Positions 8,542-17,923 of a DNA stretch of 64,000 nt are shown piece after piece. Position numbers and translations under genes: made by a program. The notes under the pieces are model-generated. The model was not told the DNA's origin, did not search any database, and saw only the letters and a list, made by a program, of their open reading frames with translations. The stretch is from Rhodoferax sp. (lineage in GTDB: Bacteria; Pseudomonadota; Gammaproteobacteria; Burkholderiales; Burkholderiaceae_C), in NCBI GenBank assembly GCA_024235935.1, contig JACKLL010000010.1:103215-167214 (forward strand). The letters are read 5' to 3'. Each line of letters begins with the position of its first letter. The first letter of the stretch is position 1.

Positions 8542-10113
8542 ATGTCTGAAACCAAGTCGCTTCAACCGCACCGTATTGCCATGCACGCGGCTGATAACGT
8601 GGCCATCGTCGCCAATGACGGCGGTTTGCCGGCCGGCACGGTGTTCGCGGATGGACTGGTGCTGCTGGACAAGGTTCCGCAGGGCCACAAGGTCAGCCTG
8701 GTGGATATCGCCGCCGGCGAATCGGTGCGACGCTACAACGTCGTCATCGGCACGGCGATACGCGACATTCCTGCGGGTAGCTGGGTCCACGAACGGCTGC
8801 TGCAGATGCCGCAGGCCCGATCGCTGGTCGGCCTGCCGATGGCGACCGAGAAGCCGGCACCGCTGCCACCGCTGGAGGGGTATACCTTCGATGGCTACCG
8901 CAATGCCGACGGTTCGGTGGGCAGCCGCAACATCCTGGCCATCACGACCACGGTGCAGTGCGTCGCCGGCGTCGTGGAATTCGCCGTCAAGCGCATCAAG
9001 GACGAGTTGCTGCCGCAGTATCCGCATGTCGACGATGTGGTCGGCCTCGAACACAGCTATGGCTGCGGCGTGGCCATCGATGCGCCCGACGCCGTGATCC
9101 CGATCCGCACGCTGCGCAACATCAGCCTGAACCCGAACTTCGGCGGCGAGGTCATGGTCGTCAGCCTGGGCTGCGAAAAGCTGCAGCCCGAACGCCTGTT
9201 GCCGCCGGGGGTGATTCCCATCAGCGACCAGCGCGACGCGCAGGCGCAGGAAAAGCTCGACGTGGTCTGTCTGCAGGATGCCGGCCATGTCGGCTTCATG
9301 TCGATGATCGATTCCATCCTGCGCCAGGCGCGCGTGCATCTGGAGCGGCTGAACCAGCGCCGCCGTGAGCCCTGTCCGGCGTCCAGCCTGGTGGTGGGGG
9401 TGCAGTGCGGTGGCAGCGATGCGTTCTCGGGCGTGACCGCCAATCCGGCGGTGGGTTTTGCCACCGACCTGCTGGTGCGCGCCGGCGCCACCGTGATGTT
9501 CTCCGAGGTCACCGAGGTGCGCGATGGCATCGACCAGCTGACGGCCCGCGCCGCCACGCCGGAGGTGGCCGAGGCCATGGTGCGCGAGATGGCGTGGTAC
9601 GACAGCTACCTGGAGCGCGGCAAGGTCGACCGCAGCGCCAACACCACGCCGGGCAACAAGGCCGGGGGTTTGTCGAACATCGTCGAGAAGGCGATGGGTT
9701 CGATCATCAAGTCCGGCACCGCGCCGATCATGGGCGTGGTGCCACCGGGTGAACGGGCGCTGCAGAAGGGCCTGTTGTATGCGGCCACGCCGGCCAGCGA
9801 CTTCATCTGCGGCACGCTGCAGCTGGCGGCCGGCATCAACGTGCATGTGTTCACCACCGGCCGCGGCACGCCCTATGGCCTGGCCGAGGTGCCGGTGATC
9901 AAGGTTGCGACGCGCAGCGACCTGGCGCGACGCTGGCACGACCTGATGGATCTGGACGCCGGTCGCATCGCCACCGGCGAGATGACGATCGAGCAGATGG
10001 GCTGGGAGTTGTTCCACATGATGCTCGCCGTTGCCAGTGGCAAGAAGACCTGGGCCGAGCACTGGAAGCTGCACAACGCGCTGGTGCTGTTCAATCCGGC
10101 ACCGGTGACCTGA
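8542..10113 (+). CDS. garD: Galactarate dehydratase
   Basis: A 523-residue enzyme of the UxaA/GarD family, exactly the length usual for GarD (EC 4.2.1.42). The N-terminal SAF-like domain (about residues 10-100, ending GSWVHERLL) is followed by the large catalytic domain with GSRNILAITTTVQC, EHSYGCGVAIDAPDAV and VVGVQCGGSDAFSGVTANPA. It dehydrates meso-galactarate to 5-keto-4-deoxyglucarate, the substrate of kdgD in this cluster. The related altronate dehydratase is the main alternative, but co-occurrence with kdgD and the semialdehyde dehydrogenase argues for galactarate. The ATG used (MSETKSLQP) lies 77 bases after the dehydrogenase gene. Confidence 0.92.
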   Translation: MSETKSLQPHRIAMHAADNVAIVANDGGLPAGTVFADGLVLLDKVPQGHKVSLVDIAAGESVRRYNVVIGTAIRDIPAGSWVHERLLQMPQARSLVGLPMATEKPAPLPPLEGYTFDGYRNADGSVGSRNILAITTTVQCVAGVVEFAVKRIKDELLPQYPHVDDVVGLEHSYGCGVAIDAPDAVIPIRTLRNISLNPNFGGEVMVVSLGCEKLQPERLLPPGVIPISDQRDAQAQEKLDVVCLQDAGHVGFMSMIDSILRQARVHLERLNQRRREPCPASSLVVGVQCGGSDAFSGVTANPAVGFATDLLVRAGATVMFSEVTEVRDGIDQLTARAATPEVAEAMVREMAWYDSYLERGKVDRSANTTPGNKAGGLSNIVEKAMGSIIKSGTAPIMGVVPPGERALQKGLLYAATPASDFICGTLQLAAGINVHVFTTGRGTPYGLAEVPVIKVATRSDLARRWHDLMDLDAGRIATGEMTIEQMGWELFHMMLAVASGKKTWAEHWKLHNALVLFNPAPVT

Positions 10114-10260
10114 GTCACCCCACCCACCGAACTTCATGCCGACCCCGACTTTCACGGTGCGCAGCAGCGCGCCGAGGCCGGTTGCACGCCGCCCGCGTCC
10201 ACCGCAACGTATTCCCGTTCCCGATCCCGTTCTCAGCCCCCACCATCAGGAGACAGACAG

Positions 10261-11238
10261 ATGAAACGCAGACAGATCATGGCCCTCGCGCTGGGCCTGG
10301 CACTTGGCACGGCCGCGCCCCTGACGGCGCTCGCGCAGGCCGACTATCCGAACAGGCCGGTCAAGATCATCGTGACCTTCCCGCCTGGCGGTACCAGTGA
10401 CGTCATGGGCCGGATGATTGCCGAAGAGCTTGGCAAGCATTTCAAGCAGCCCTTCGTCATCGAGAACATCGGCGGTGCCGGCGGCATCGTCGGTACCGAG
10501 CGCGCAGCCAAGATGGCGCCGGACGGCTATACGCTGGTGCAGACCGGTGTCGGCCAGAACGCGGTCGCGCACGGCCTCGATCCAAACCTGAAGTACAACT
10601 CGATGGCCGACTTCATCCCCATCACCCAGGTCCACTCCGGCCCGAACGTGCTGGTGGTGCATCCGGGAACCCCGTTCAAGACGGTCAAGGACGTGGTGGA
10701 TTTTGCCAAGGCCAATCCCGGCAAGCTCGACTACGGCTACACCCATGCCGCGTCGGGCCATATGGCGATGGAGCTGTTCAAGCAGACGGCCGGCATCTAC
10801 ATGACCGGCATTCCGTACCGTGGGGGCGGCCCGATGCTCAGCGACCTGCTCGGTGGCACGATCCCGATGATGTTCATCAACCAGGACGCGGCGCTGCAGC
10901 ACGTGAAGGCCGGCAAGATGCGGGCGCTGGCGGTCAGCAGTGCGCAGCGCAATCCGCTGTACCCCGATGTGCCGACGATTGCCGAATCCGGCTACAAGGG
11001 CTTTGAAGCCTTGTCATGGTCGGGGCTGTCTGCGATCAAGGGGACACCGCAGCCGATCGTCGACAAGCTCGAGGCGGCCATGGTGCAGATCATGCAGTCC
11101 GATGCCATCAAGCAGCGCATGGGTTCGGTCGGCTTCGTGATCCCGCCCCAGGGCGCCAAGCCCTACGCGGCCTTCATGCAGTCGGAGATCAATACCTGGA
11201 CCCGGGTGATCAAGGTGGCCGGCATCAAGCCGCAATAA
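10261..11238 (+). CDS. Bug-family tripartite tricarboxylate transporter substrate-binding protein
   Basis: A 325-residue periplasmic receptor. A clear signal peptide ends at LTALAQA, followed by the Bug opening DYPNRPVKIIVTFPPGGTSD and the motif APDGYTLVQTG. A strong ribosome-binding site (CAGGAGACAGACAG) precedes the ATG. It is the last gene of the aldarate cluster, 147 bases after garD, and may deliver an aldarate or lactone to a TctAB permease encoded elsewhere. It is clearly diverged from the other Bug protein of the cluster, so the two probably bind different ligands. It converges with the kinase/AAA gene on the other strand. Confidence 0.92.
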   Translation: MKRRQIMALALGLALGTAAPLTALAQADYPNRPVKIIVTFPPGGTSDVMGRMIAEELGKHFKQPFVIENIGGAGGIVGTERAAKMAPDGYTLVQTGVGQNAVAHGLDPNLKYNSMADFIPITQVHSGPNVLVVHPGTPFKTVKDVVDFAKANPGKLDYGYTHAASGHMAMELFKQTAGIYMTGIPYRGGGPMLSDLLGGTIPMMFINQDAALQHVKAGKMRALAVSSAQRNPLYPDVPTIAESGYKGFEALSWSGLSAIKGTPQPIVDKLEAAMVQIMQSDAIKQRMGSVGFVIPPQGAKPYAAFMQSEINTWTRVIKVAGIKPQ

Positions 11239-11277
11239 GGGTCGCCGCGACGCCGCCGACCGGTCATGTCGGACGGC

Positions 11278-12804
11278 TCAGTGCTGCGGCAGCCCCAGCC
11301 GCAGCGCGGCCTCGTCGTCACCGAGTGGTTCGATCCGTTGCAACTGGCGCTCCAGTACCGCGATCGTGGCCTCGGACGCGTCCTGGCCAGCACGTTGTCG
11401 GTCCAGGATGCGCTCGCGCAGCACCGCGACGTCGGCCTGCGGCGCGAGGATGGAAAACGGCACGCTGCGCAGCCCTGCCAGTGCACGGAACATGTCGCGC
11501 TCCCGGCGTTGCAGGAATGCGGCATCCACCACCACCGACCAGCCGGCCTGCAATGCCGCGCTGGCCAGCTCGGCCAGACGCTGGTAGGTGCGGGCATGCG
11601 CGTCGGGTGTGTAGATGCCGGCGTCCGTGTCCGACCCGCTGCGCTGCGAGGGCGCCAGGCCGAACAGGCGTTTGCGTTCGACATCCGATCGCAGGCGCAG
11701 GCTGCGCGCGTGGGGGTCGGCCTGCAGCCATTGGCGCGCGGCGACGGTCTTTCCGCAACCGGACAGACCATGCGTGATCACCAGGCGCGGCGCCACGGGC
11801 GCGGCCAGTCGCTCCGCCTGCGCGATGCAGACCTCTGCTGCGTGGGTCTCGTCCATGCCCTGCGTCTGTCCGTGCCGGATGGCCGCCACCTTGGCGCGAA
11901 CCAGGGCACGGTACACCGCGTAGAAGCGCAGCAGAGGGACGGCCGCGTAGTCGCCGCTGCGGCTGAGCACCGCGTCGACAAATCCATTGGCCAGGTCGGC
12001 CTTCCCGTGGTCGAGCAGATCGACATAGGTGAAAGCGATCTCGTTGGCCGTGTCGAGCCAGCGCAGGTCTTCGTTGAACTCCAGGCAGTCGAACATGCGC
12101 ACATGCCCGTCCAGCAGCACCATGTTGGCCAGGTGCAGATCGCCATGGCATTCGCGGATCTGCCCGCTCGCCTTGCGTTCGCGCATCAGCGGCGTGAGCC
12201 GCCGGTGTTCGGCGTCGGTCCAGTCGCGCAGGGCGGCCAGGCGCAGCTGCAGCCGGGCGTCCGGCAGCAGTTGCGCCAGGTCCCGGAAATTGTCGAGGGC
12301 AGGCGCAAGAATATGTTCCGGGGATCCGAAACGGGTCTCCAGTGGCGCCACCGCCGCAGCGGCATGAAACGCGACCAGCGTGTCGGCCAGGTCGTTCAGG
12401 TGGTCGGCCGTCAGTGCGCCGCGTGCGCAGACCCGGTCGAGCCGGCCGTGTTCATCGAAGCGGCGCATGCGCACCGCATGCTCGATGGCGAGGCCGGGCC
12501 CACCCAGATGCGGGTCAAGGGGCTCGCCCGTGATGGGGACGACGTCCAGATAGATGTCAGGCGCAAAGCGCCGGTTCAGCCGCAGCTCGTCGTCGCAGCA
12601 CTGCTTGCGCAGCGCCAGTGTGCTGAAGTCCAGGAATGGCAGTTTGAGCGGCTTCTTGATCTTGTAGGCGAACGCGCCTGCCAGCAGTATCCAGGAGATA
12701 TGGGTCTCGACCAGCGTGACGGTGTCAGTGCCCGGCCGGTGGCGGGTGGGCTGCAACAAGGCCTGGATGAGCGGCGGCCGTTCGGCAGGAGGTGCGATGG
12801 GCAT
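11278..12804 (-). CDS. Phosphotransferase-like domain fused to an AAA/zeta-type kinase domain
   Basis: A 508-residue two-domain protein. Residues 1 to about 330 resemble the aminoglycoside-phosphotransferase fold, with the catalytic loop HGDLHLAN at 220-227 and FDCLEFNEDL shortly after. Residues from about 340 to the end form a P-loop kinase domain with Walker A GLSGCGKT at 346-353. This fusion (COG2187 plus COG0645) is widespread in proteobacteria; its substrate is unknown. I chose the ATG opening MPIAPPAERP; an in-frame ATG 36 bases upstream is possible, and neither has a strong ribosome-binding site. It lies 70 bases downstream of the HD-domain gene in the same direction. Confidence 0.83.
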   Translation of the reverse strand: MPIAPPAERPPLIQALLQPTRHRPGTDTVTLVETHISWILLAGAFAYKIKKPLKLPFLDFSTLALRKQCCDDELRLNRRFAPDIYLDVVPITGEPLDPHLGGPGLAIEHAVRMRRFDEHGRLDRVCARGALTADHLNDLADTLVAFHAAAAVAPLETRFGSPEHILAPALDNFRDLAQLLPDARLQLRLAALRDWTDAEHRRLTPLMRERKASGQIRECHGDLHLANMVLLDGHVRMFDCLEFNEDLRWLDTANEIAFTYVDLLDHGKADLANGFVDAVLSRSGDYAAVPLLRFYAVYRALVRAKVAAIRHGQTQGMDETHAAEVCIAQAERLAAPVAPRLVITHGLSGCGKTVAARQWLQADPHARSLRLRSDVERKRLFGLAPSQRSGSDTDAGIYTPDAHARTYQRLAELASAALQAGWSVVVDAAFLQRRERDMFRALAGLRSVPFSILAPQADVAVLRERILDRQRAGQDASEATIAVLERQLQRIEPLGDDEAALRLGLPQH

Positions 12805-12874
12805 GGGTTCATGGTGCCAGAGCCGCTGCCCGCACGCCATGATCCGTCGCAAGCACAGGTCTGTCAGACCGGCA

Positions 12875-13417
12875 TCAGGCGCGCAGGCAGGTTTTCGCGA
12901 TGGCTTCGAAGTGCGCCGGGCTGGGCCCCTGGTAGTTCTCGATCTTGCCCTCTTCGTCCCAGCGCCGCAGCCGCAAGGCATCGGCAAAGAAAGGTTCGGC
13001 TTCGAACGCCTCGGCCTGTTCCGGTGTCATCGGGCCGCCCTGCAATTTCAATGACAGCTTCGAGGCGTCCGACAACAGGTCGAAATAGCCTTCCTCGGTC
13101 GCGGCCAGATAACGCTTGGCCGCCACATGCATGCGCACCGGTTCGGTCAGTTCCGGGCCGAAATACTGGGACAGCCAGGCCGATCCGGTGGATTCATGCT
13201 GGGTGTCGACGCCGCTGTCGGCAATGTCCTGCGGCAGGTCGTGCAGCAGGTGGCCGATGTCGTGGAGGTAGGCCGCCGCAATCAGCGCCGGCGATGCGCC
13301 GTCGCGCTGTGCGAACGCGGCGCACTGAACCGCGTGTTCGAGCTGGCTCACGCCCTCGCCGTAGCCTTCGTTGCCGCGCCGCTCGAAAGCCGCGCGAATC
13401 TGCTGCATTGCGTCCAT
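12875..13417 (-). CDS. HD-domain protein of the PhnZ-like diiron oxygenase family
   Basis: A 180-residue HD-superfamily protein. The N-terminal segment YGEGVSQLEHAVQCA is followed by the metal-binding AAYLHDIGHLL and later by HESTGSAWL and HVAAKRYLAATEEGYFDLLS. These are the hallmarks of the phosphonate-degradation HD oxygenases (PhnZ/TmpB), which use a mixed-valent diiron centre to cleave C-P bonds, and of related proteins of unknown role. No phosphonate genes are adjacent; neighbours are an EamA transporter upstream and a kinase/AAA fusion downstream. The call to the family is good. The actual reaction is not known. Confidence 0.78.
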   Translation of the reverse strand: MDAMQQIRAAFERRGNEGYGEGVSQLEHAVQCAAFAQRDGASPALIAAAYLHDIGHLLHDLPQDIADSGVDTQHESTGSAWLSQYFGPELTEPVRMHVAAKRYLAATEEGYFDLLSDASKLSLKLQGGPMTPEQAEAFEAEPFFADALRLRRWDEEGKIENYQGPSPAHFEAIAKTCLRA

Positions 13418-13465
13418 GGTCTCGCGTTCCTTGCTGTGGGGCGGTCCGGAGTTGCCGCCGATGTG

Positions 13466-14377
13466 CTATTTTCGCGCTTCGCGCAACGCGAACAAGCCGG
13501 CGCCGGCGATCAGTGTCGCGCCAAGCACCGTCGTGAGCCGCGGCACTTCGCCGAAAAACATGAAACCCCACAGGGGCGTCCACAGGATGCCGGTGTATTC
13601 GAACGGCGTCACCTGGTTGGCCTGGCTGATCCGGTAGGCGTTGGTCAGCAGCACCATGCCGGCGGATGCGATGACACCACAGGAGGCGATCAGCAATCCG
13701 TCGCCCAGGCCGGGGCGGACCCAGGGCCGTACCAGAAACGAGATGCTGGGGTGTCCGGCATCCGCGATGCCCAGCCAATGGGTGCAGGCGGCGATGGCCA
13801 GCGCGCCCGCCAGAAACGCACCGTTCTGGTAGAACGCCATCACCGACGCAGGTTGCGCGGTGCCGAGCCGGCGTGCCATCAGCATGGAGGTGGCGTACAT
13901 CAGGGCGGCGAGCAGCGAGAGCAGCGCCGCCCATTCGAACAGACCGCTTCCGGGCTGCAGGATCACCAGTACGCCTGCAAATCCGCCCACCAGCGCCAGC
14001 CAGGCCTTCCAGCCGATCTGTTCACCGAGCACCGGCCCGGCCAGTGCAGTGACGAACAGCGGCACGGTGAAATAAAGCGCTACGGCATATGCCAGGTTCA
14101 TGGCCGGAAACGCCATGTAATAGGCGGTATAGGACACGAACATGATCCCGGCCCGCGCCGCCAGCGCCTTGAACTGGGGAGAGAAGAGGGCCCGCCAGCC
14201 GGCTTCGAGCTGCACCAGCACCAGCAGGATCGGCAGTGCGACCAGACAGCGGATCGTCACCACCTGCGTCAGCGGGTATTCGCCGCTGACCTGCTTGATC
14301 ACCGCGTCCTGCAAGGAGAAGACAAACACCCCTGCGCACAGGAACCGGATGCCGCGGGCCGAGGAGGGGTGGGTCAA
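13466..14377 (-). CDS. EamA/DMT-family transporter
   Basis: A roughly 303-residue membrane protein with about ten hydrophobic segments and two repeated EamA domains. The segments run from IRFLCAGVFVFSLQDAVIKQ to LIAGAGLFALREARK; QVTPFEYTGILWTPLWGFMF in the second half is typical of the family. These permeases export or import small metabolites; the substrate is unknown. The start is uncertain because there is no ATG near the first helix. I favour the TTG at 14377, just before LTHPSSARG. The longer frame from a TTG at 14476 would begin inside the hairpin that follows gapA and would add a non-membrane, arginine-rich tail. Confidence 0.8.
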   Translation of the reverse strand: MTHPSSARGIRFLCAGVFVFSLQDAVIKQVSGEYPLTQVVTIRCLVALPILLVLVQLEAGWRALFSPQFKALAARAGIMFVSYTAYYMAFPAMNLAYAVALYFTVPLFVTALAGPVLGEQIGWKAWLALVGGFAGVLVILQPGSGLFEWAALLSLLAALMYATSMLMARRLGTAQPASVMAFYQNGAFLAGALAIAACTHWLGIADAGHPSISFLVRPWVRPGLGDGLLIASCGVIASAGMVLLTNAYRISQANQVTPFEYTGILWTPLWGFMFFGEVPRLTTVLGATLIAGAGLFALREARK

Positions 14378-14475
14378 GGGAGTCCGGAAGGGTTGCGGAT
14401 GGGTGGCGTATTGTGGCGCCGCCCGGCACCTTTGCGGAGCTTGCAGGCAGGACTTTTTCGGACCCGGAAACGACA

Positions 14476-14515
14476 AGGGCCCCGGGGCCGCCCTTCACGG
14501 CGACCCCGGGGCCCT
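14476..14515 (-). terminator. Likely terminator after gapA
   Basis: A perfect 12-base GC-rich stem (AGGGCCCCGGGG and CCCCGGGGCCCT) around a 16-base loop, starting 12 bases past the gapA stop codon. On the - strand it is followed by TGTCGTTT, a weak T-rich tract. It probably ends the tkt-gapA transcript, or attenuates reading into the EamA gene. Confidence 0.65.
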
Positions 14516-14526
14516 CAGGACGGGTA

Positions 14527-15525
14527 TCAGGCCGCGACGACGCGGGCCATCTCCAGCACCTTGCAGGAATAGCCCCACTCGTTGTCATACCAGGACACCA
14601 CCTTGACGAAGGTGCCGTCCAGCGCCATGCCGGCCTCGGCGTCGAACACCGAAGTGCAGCTCTCGCCGCGGAAATCGGTCGACACCACCTTGGCTTCGGT
14701 GTAGCCCATGACGCCCTTCATGCTGCCTTCCGACGCCTTCTTCATCGCGGCACAGATCTCGGCATAGGTGGCGTCCCTGGACAGCTCCACCGTCAGGTCG
14801 ACCACCGATACATCGGACGTTGGCACGCGGAACGACATGCCGGTGAGCTTCTTGTTCAGCTCGGGGATCACCACGCCGACGGCCTTGGCGGCACCGGTGC
14901 TGGACGGGATGATGTTCTCCAGGATGCCGCGGCCGCCGCGCCAGTCCTTGTTGGACGGACCGTCGACGGTCTTTTGCGTCGCCGTGGTGGCATGCACGGT
15001 GGTCATCAGGCCGCGCTTGATGCCCCAGTTGTCGTGCAGCACCTTGGCCACCGGGGCCAGGCAGTTGGTAGTGCAGGAGGCATTGGAGATGATGGCCTCG
15101 CCCTTGTAGGTCTTGTCGTTGACGCCGAACACGAACATCGGCGTGTCGTCCTTGCTCGGGGCCGACATGATGACCTTCTTGGCGCCGGCATCGATGTGCT
15201 TTTGCGCGGTTTCCTTGGTCAGGAACAGGCCGGTCGACTCGATGACGATGTCGGCGCCGACTTCGTTCCACTTCAGTTCAGCCGGATCCTTGACAGCGGT
15301 CAGGCGGATCTTGCGGCCGTTGACGACCAGCGTGTTGCCGTCGACCGAGACCTCGCCCTTGAAGCGGCCATGCACCGAGTCGTACTGCAGCATGTAGGCC
15401 AGGTAGTCGGGTTCGAGCAGGTCGTTGATGCCGACCACTTCAATGTCCTTGAAGTTCTGGATGGCGGCGCGAAACACCATGCGCCCGATGCGGCCGAAGC
15501 CGTTGATGCCAATCTTGATAGCCAT
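14527..15525 (-). CDS. gapA: Glyceraldehyde-3-phosphate dehydrogenase, type I
   Basis: A 332-residue protein of the usual GAPDH length (EC 1.2.1.12). The NAD-binding start is IKIGINGFGRIGRM. The active-site motif SNASCTTNC places the nucleophile at Cys151, and SWYDNEWGYS is the typical C-terminal signature. It interconverts glyceraldehyde 3-phosphate and 1,3-bisphosphoglycerate in the cytoplasm. It follows transketolase by 54 bases on the same strand, a common arrangement in Burkholderiales, and has a good ribosome-binding site (ACGGAGGAACAG). The hairpin after it suggests that tkt-gapA forms one unit. Confidence 0.98.
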   Translation of the reverse strand: MAIKIGINGFGRIGRMVFRAAIQNFKDIEVVGINDLLEPDYLAYMLQYDSVHGRFKGEVSVDGNTLVVNGRKIRLTAVKDPAELKWNEVGADIVIESTGLFLTKETAQKHIDAGAKKVIMSAPSKDDTPMFVFGVNDKTYKGEAIISNASCTTNCLAPVAKVLHDNWGIKRGLMTTVHATTATQKTVDGPSNKDWRGGRGILENIIPSSTGAAKAVGVVIPELNKKLTGMSFRVPTSDVSVVDLTVELSRDATYAEICAAMKKASEGSMKGVMGYTEAKVVSTDFRGESCTSVFDAEAGMALDGTFVKVVSWYDNEWGYSCKVLEMARVVAA

Positions 15526-15579
15526 TTGACTGTTCCTCCGTGGGTTGATACTGAAAACCTGCCTGCTGCCAGACGCCGC

Positions 15580-17679
15580 TCAGCGCTTGGCCAGAACCTT
15601 TTGCACCGTGTCCGCGACGTTTTCCGGCGTGAAACCGAAATGCTTGAACAGCACCGGCGCGGGTGCCGACTCGCCGTAGTTGTCGATGCCGACGACGGCC
15701 GCGCAGCCGTATTTCCACCAGCCGTCTGTCACCCCCATCTCGACCGCGATGCGCGGCAAACCGGCCGGCAGCACCTCGGACTTGTAGGCAACCGACTGGC
15801 GGTCGAACGTGGTGGTGCTGGGCATGGAGACCACGCGCACCGCGATCTTGCGGGTTGCCAGCAGTTCCTGCGCCTTGAGTGCCAGCTGCACTTCGGAGCC
15901 GGTGGCGATGATGACAGCCTGGGCTTTCTTGCGCAGTCCGACCTCGGTGGGTTCGGCCACGACATAGGCGCCCTTGCTGATCGCGTCCAGACCGGCGGCA
16001 TCGGGTGCGGCCGGGCACGCGCCCTTGGGGGCGTAGCTGATGCCCTGGCGGCTCAGCAGCATGGCGGTCGGCCGTGTCGTGTTCTCCAGCGCCACGGCCC
16101 AGGCCACCGCAGTCTCTGCGGTGTCGGCGGGGCGCCAGACGTCGAGGTTGGGAATCAGCCGCAGCGAGGCGGCATGTTCGATCGACTGGTGGGTCGGGCC
16201 GTCTTCGCCCAGGCCGATGCTGTCGTGCGTGAACACATGCACGACGCGCAGCTTCATCAGGGCGGCCATGCGCACCGCATTGCGGCTGTAGTCGCTGAAG
16301 GTCAGGAAGGTGCCGCCATAGGGAATGAAGCCGCCGTGCAGCGCAACGCCGTTCATGATGGCGGCCATGCCGAACTCGCGCACGCCGTAGTTGATGTGGC
16401 GCCCGCCGACCATGGTGCCGTCGGCATTCGGGCTCTGGGCCACCTTGCCGTCCAGCTCGAAACGCAGGCTGGGCGTGCTCTTGGTGTTGGTGAGGTTAGA
16501 GCCGGTCAGGTCGGCCGATCCGCCCAGCATCTCCGGCAGCGCGGCGGTGAACGCCTCGAGCGCGATCTGCGATGCCTTGCGCGAGGCGACGGTTTCCGCC
16601 TTCTGGTCGGCCGCGATCACGGTGTCGACCACCGTTTGGGCAAAGTTGCGCGGCAGCACGCCTTTCATGCGGCGCTCGAATTCGCGGGCGAGTTCCGGGT
16701 GCGCAGCCTTGTAGGCGGCAAAGTTCTGCTTCCAGGCGGCCTCGGCAACGGTGCCCGCCGACTTGCAATCCCACGCGGCATAGACGTCGGCCGGGATCAC
16801 GAATGGCGGCTCGGTCCAGCCCAGCGCCTCGCGCGTCAGCGCGATTTCTTCCGCACCCAATGGTTCGCCGTGGGCCTTGGCGGTGTTGCCGCGGTTCGGG
16901 CTTCCCTGGCCGATGCGCGTCTTGCAGATGATCAGGGTCGGGCGCTCGCTCTGGTTCTGCACGTCGATGATCGCCTTGGACACGGCGGCCGCGTCATGGC
17001 CGTCGATCGGGCCCACCACGTTCCAGCCATAGGCGACAAAACGCAAGGCGGTGTTGTCGACGAACCAGGGGGCGACCTGACCGTCGATGGAGATGCCGTT
17101 GTCGTCGTACAGGGCGACCAGCTTGTTGAGCTTCCAGGCGCCGGCCAGAGCCGCGGCTTCGTGGCTGATGCCTTCCATCAGGCAGCCGTCGCCCATGAAC
17201 ACATAGGTGCGGTGGTCGACCACCGCATGGCCTTCGCGGTTGAATTCGCTGGCCAGCAGCTTTTCGGCCAGCGCCATGCCGACTGCATTGGCCAAACCCT
17301 GTCCCAGCGGGCCGGTCGTGGTTTCCACGCCCGGCGTGACGCCATGTTCCGGATGGCCGGCGGTCTTGCTGTGCAGCTGGCGGAAGTTCTTCAGCTCCTT
17401 CATCGGCAGGTCGTAGCCGGTCAGGTGCAGCAGGGAATACAGCAGCATCGACGCGTGGCCATTGGAGAGCACGAAGCGGTCGCGGTCGAACCAGTTCGGG
17501 TTGGCGGGGTTGTGCTTGAGGTTGCCGGCCGGCAGTTCGCCGGTGGTTTTGGGACCCCACAGGGCCACGGCCATGTCTGCCATACCCATGGGCGCGCCGG
17601 GATGGCCGGAGTTGGCTTGTTGTACGGCGTCCATTGCCAGGGCGCGAATGGCGTTGGCCATTGTCTGTGGTGTAGTCAT
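15580..17679 (-). CDS. tkt: Transketolase
   Basis: A 699-residue enzyme (EC 2.2.1.1), a little longer than the usual 660-670. The thiamine-diphosphate half has ANSGHPGAPMGMADMAVALW near the N-terminus and MGDGCLMEGISHEAAALAG in the middle. The pyrimidine-binding domain has MAAIMNGVALHGG and FTHDSIGLGEDGPTHQ. It transfers two-carbon units in the pentose phosphate pathway. I chose the ATG giving MTTPQTMANAIRALAMDAVQ; the MetAla six codons in is also possible. The frame stays open for about 160 codons further upstream into the region shared with the divergent nucleotidyltransferase gene, but without homology-like features. Confidence 0.97.
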   Translation of the reverse strand: MTTPQTMANAIRALAMDAVQQANSGHPGAPMGMADMAVALWGPKTTGELPAGNLKHNPANPNWFDRDRFVLSNGHASMLLYSLLHLTGYDLPMKELKNFRQLHSKTAGHPEHGVTPGVETTTGPLGQGLANAVGMALAEKLLASEFNREGHAVVDHRTYVFMGDGCLMEGISHEAAALAGAWKLNKLVALYDDNGISIDGQVAPWFVDNTALRFVAYGWNVVGPIDGHDAAAVSKAIIDVQNQSERPTLIICKTRIGQGSPNRGNTAKAHGEPLGAEEIALTREALGWTEPPFVIPADVYAAWDCKSAGTVAEAAWKQNFAAYKAAHPELAREFERRMKGVLPRNFAQTVVDTVIAADQKAETVASRKASQIALEAFTAALPEMLGGSADLTGSNLTNTKSTPSLRFELDGKVAQSPNADGTMVGGRHINYGVREFGMAAIMNGVALHGGFIPYGGTFLTFSDYSRNAVRMAALMKLRVVHVFTHDSIGLGEDGPTHQSIEHAASLRLIPNLDVWRPADTAETAVAWAVALENTTRPTAMLLSRQGISYAPKGACPAAPDAAGLDAISKGAYVVAEPTEVGLRKKAQAVIIATGSEVQLALKAQELLATRKIAVRVVSMPSTTTFDRQSVAYKSEVLPAGLPRIAVEMGVTDGWWKYGCAAVVGIDNYGESAPAPVLFKHFGFTPENVADTVQKVLAKR

Positions 17680-17923
17680 GGTGGGGTGATCAGGGAAGAT
17701 GCCAGGCCCGAAGGGCCGCGAACCCGTGATTTTATCGTCGGGCCGGAACCGGGCTGTCAGGGCGTCAATCGCAGCGGCTGTACGATGCCCGCGGGAGTAG
17801 CGGTAGCCAGGCCTTTGCCGGCACCAGTTGGGCGCGACAGACGGGGCCCGGTTGGCGCTAAAGTCAGGCCATGATCTGCTTCCGTTCGGTCCTTTCCCGG
17901 CCAGGCCTCCTGGTGGTTGTCCC

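Noticed and set aside
11266..13536. A 756-codon + strand frame opposite the kinase/AAA and HD genes
   Set aside because: Shadow of two well-supported - strand genes, with no family features.
14413..17874. An 1153-codon + strand reading frame opposite transketolase and GAPDH
   Set aside because: It is antisense to two clear housekeeping genes, lacks recognisable domains and is rich in histidine, glycine and arginine, as expected of a shadow frame in GC-rich DNA.
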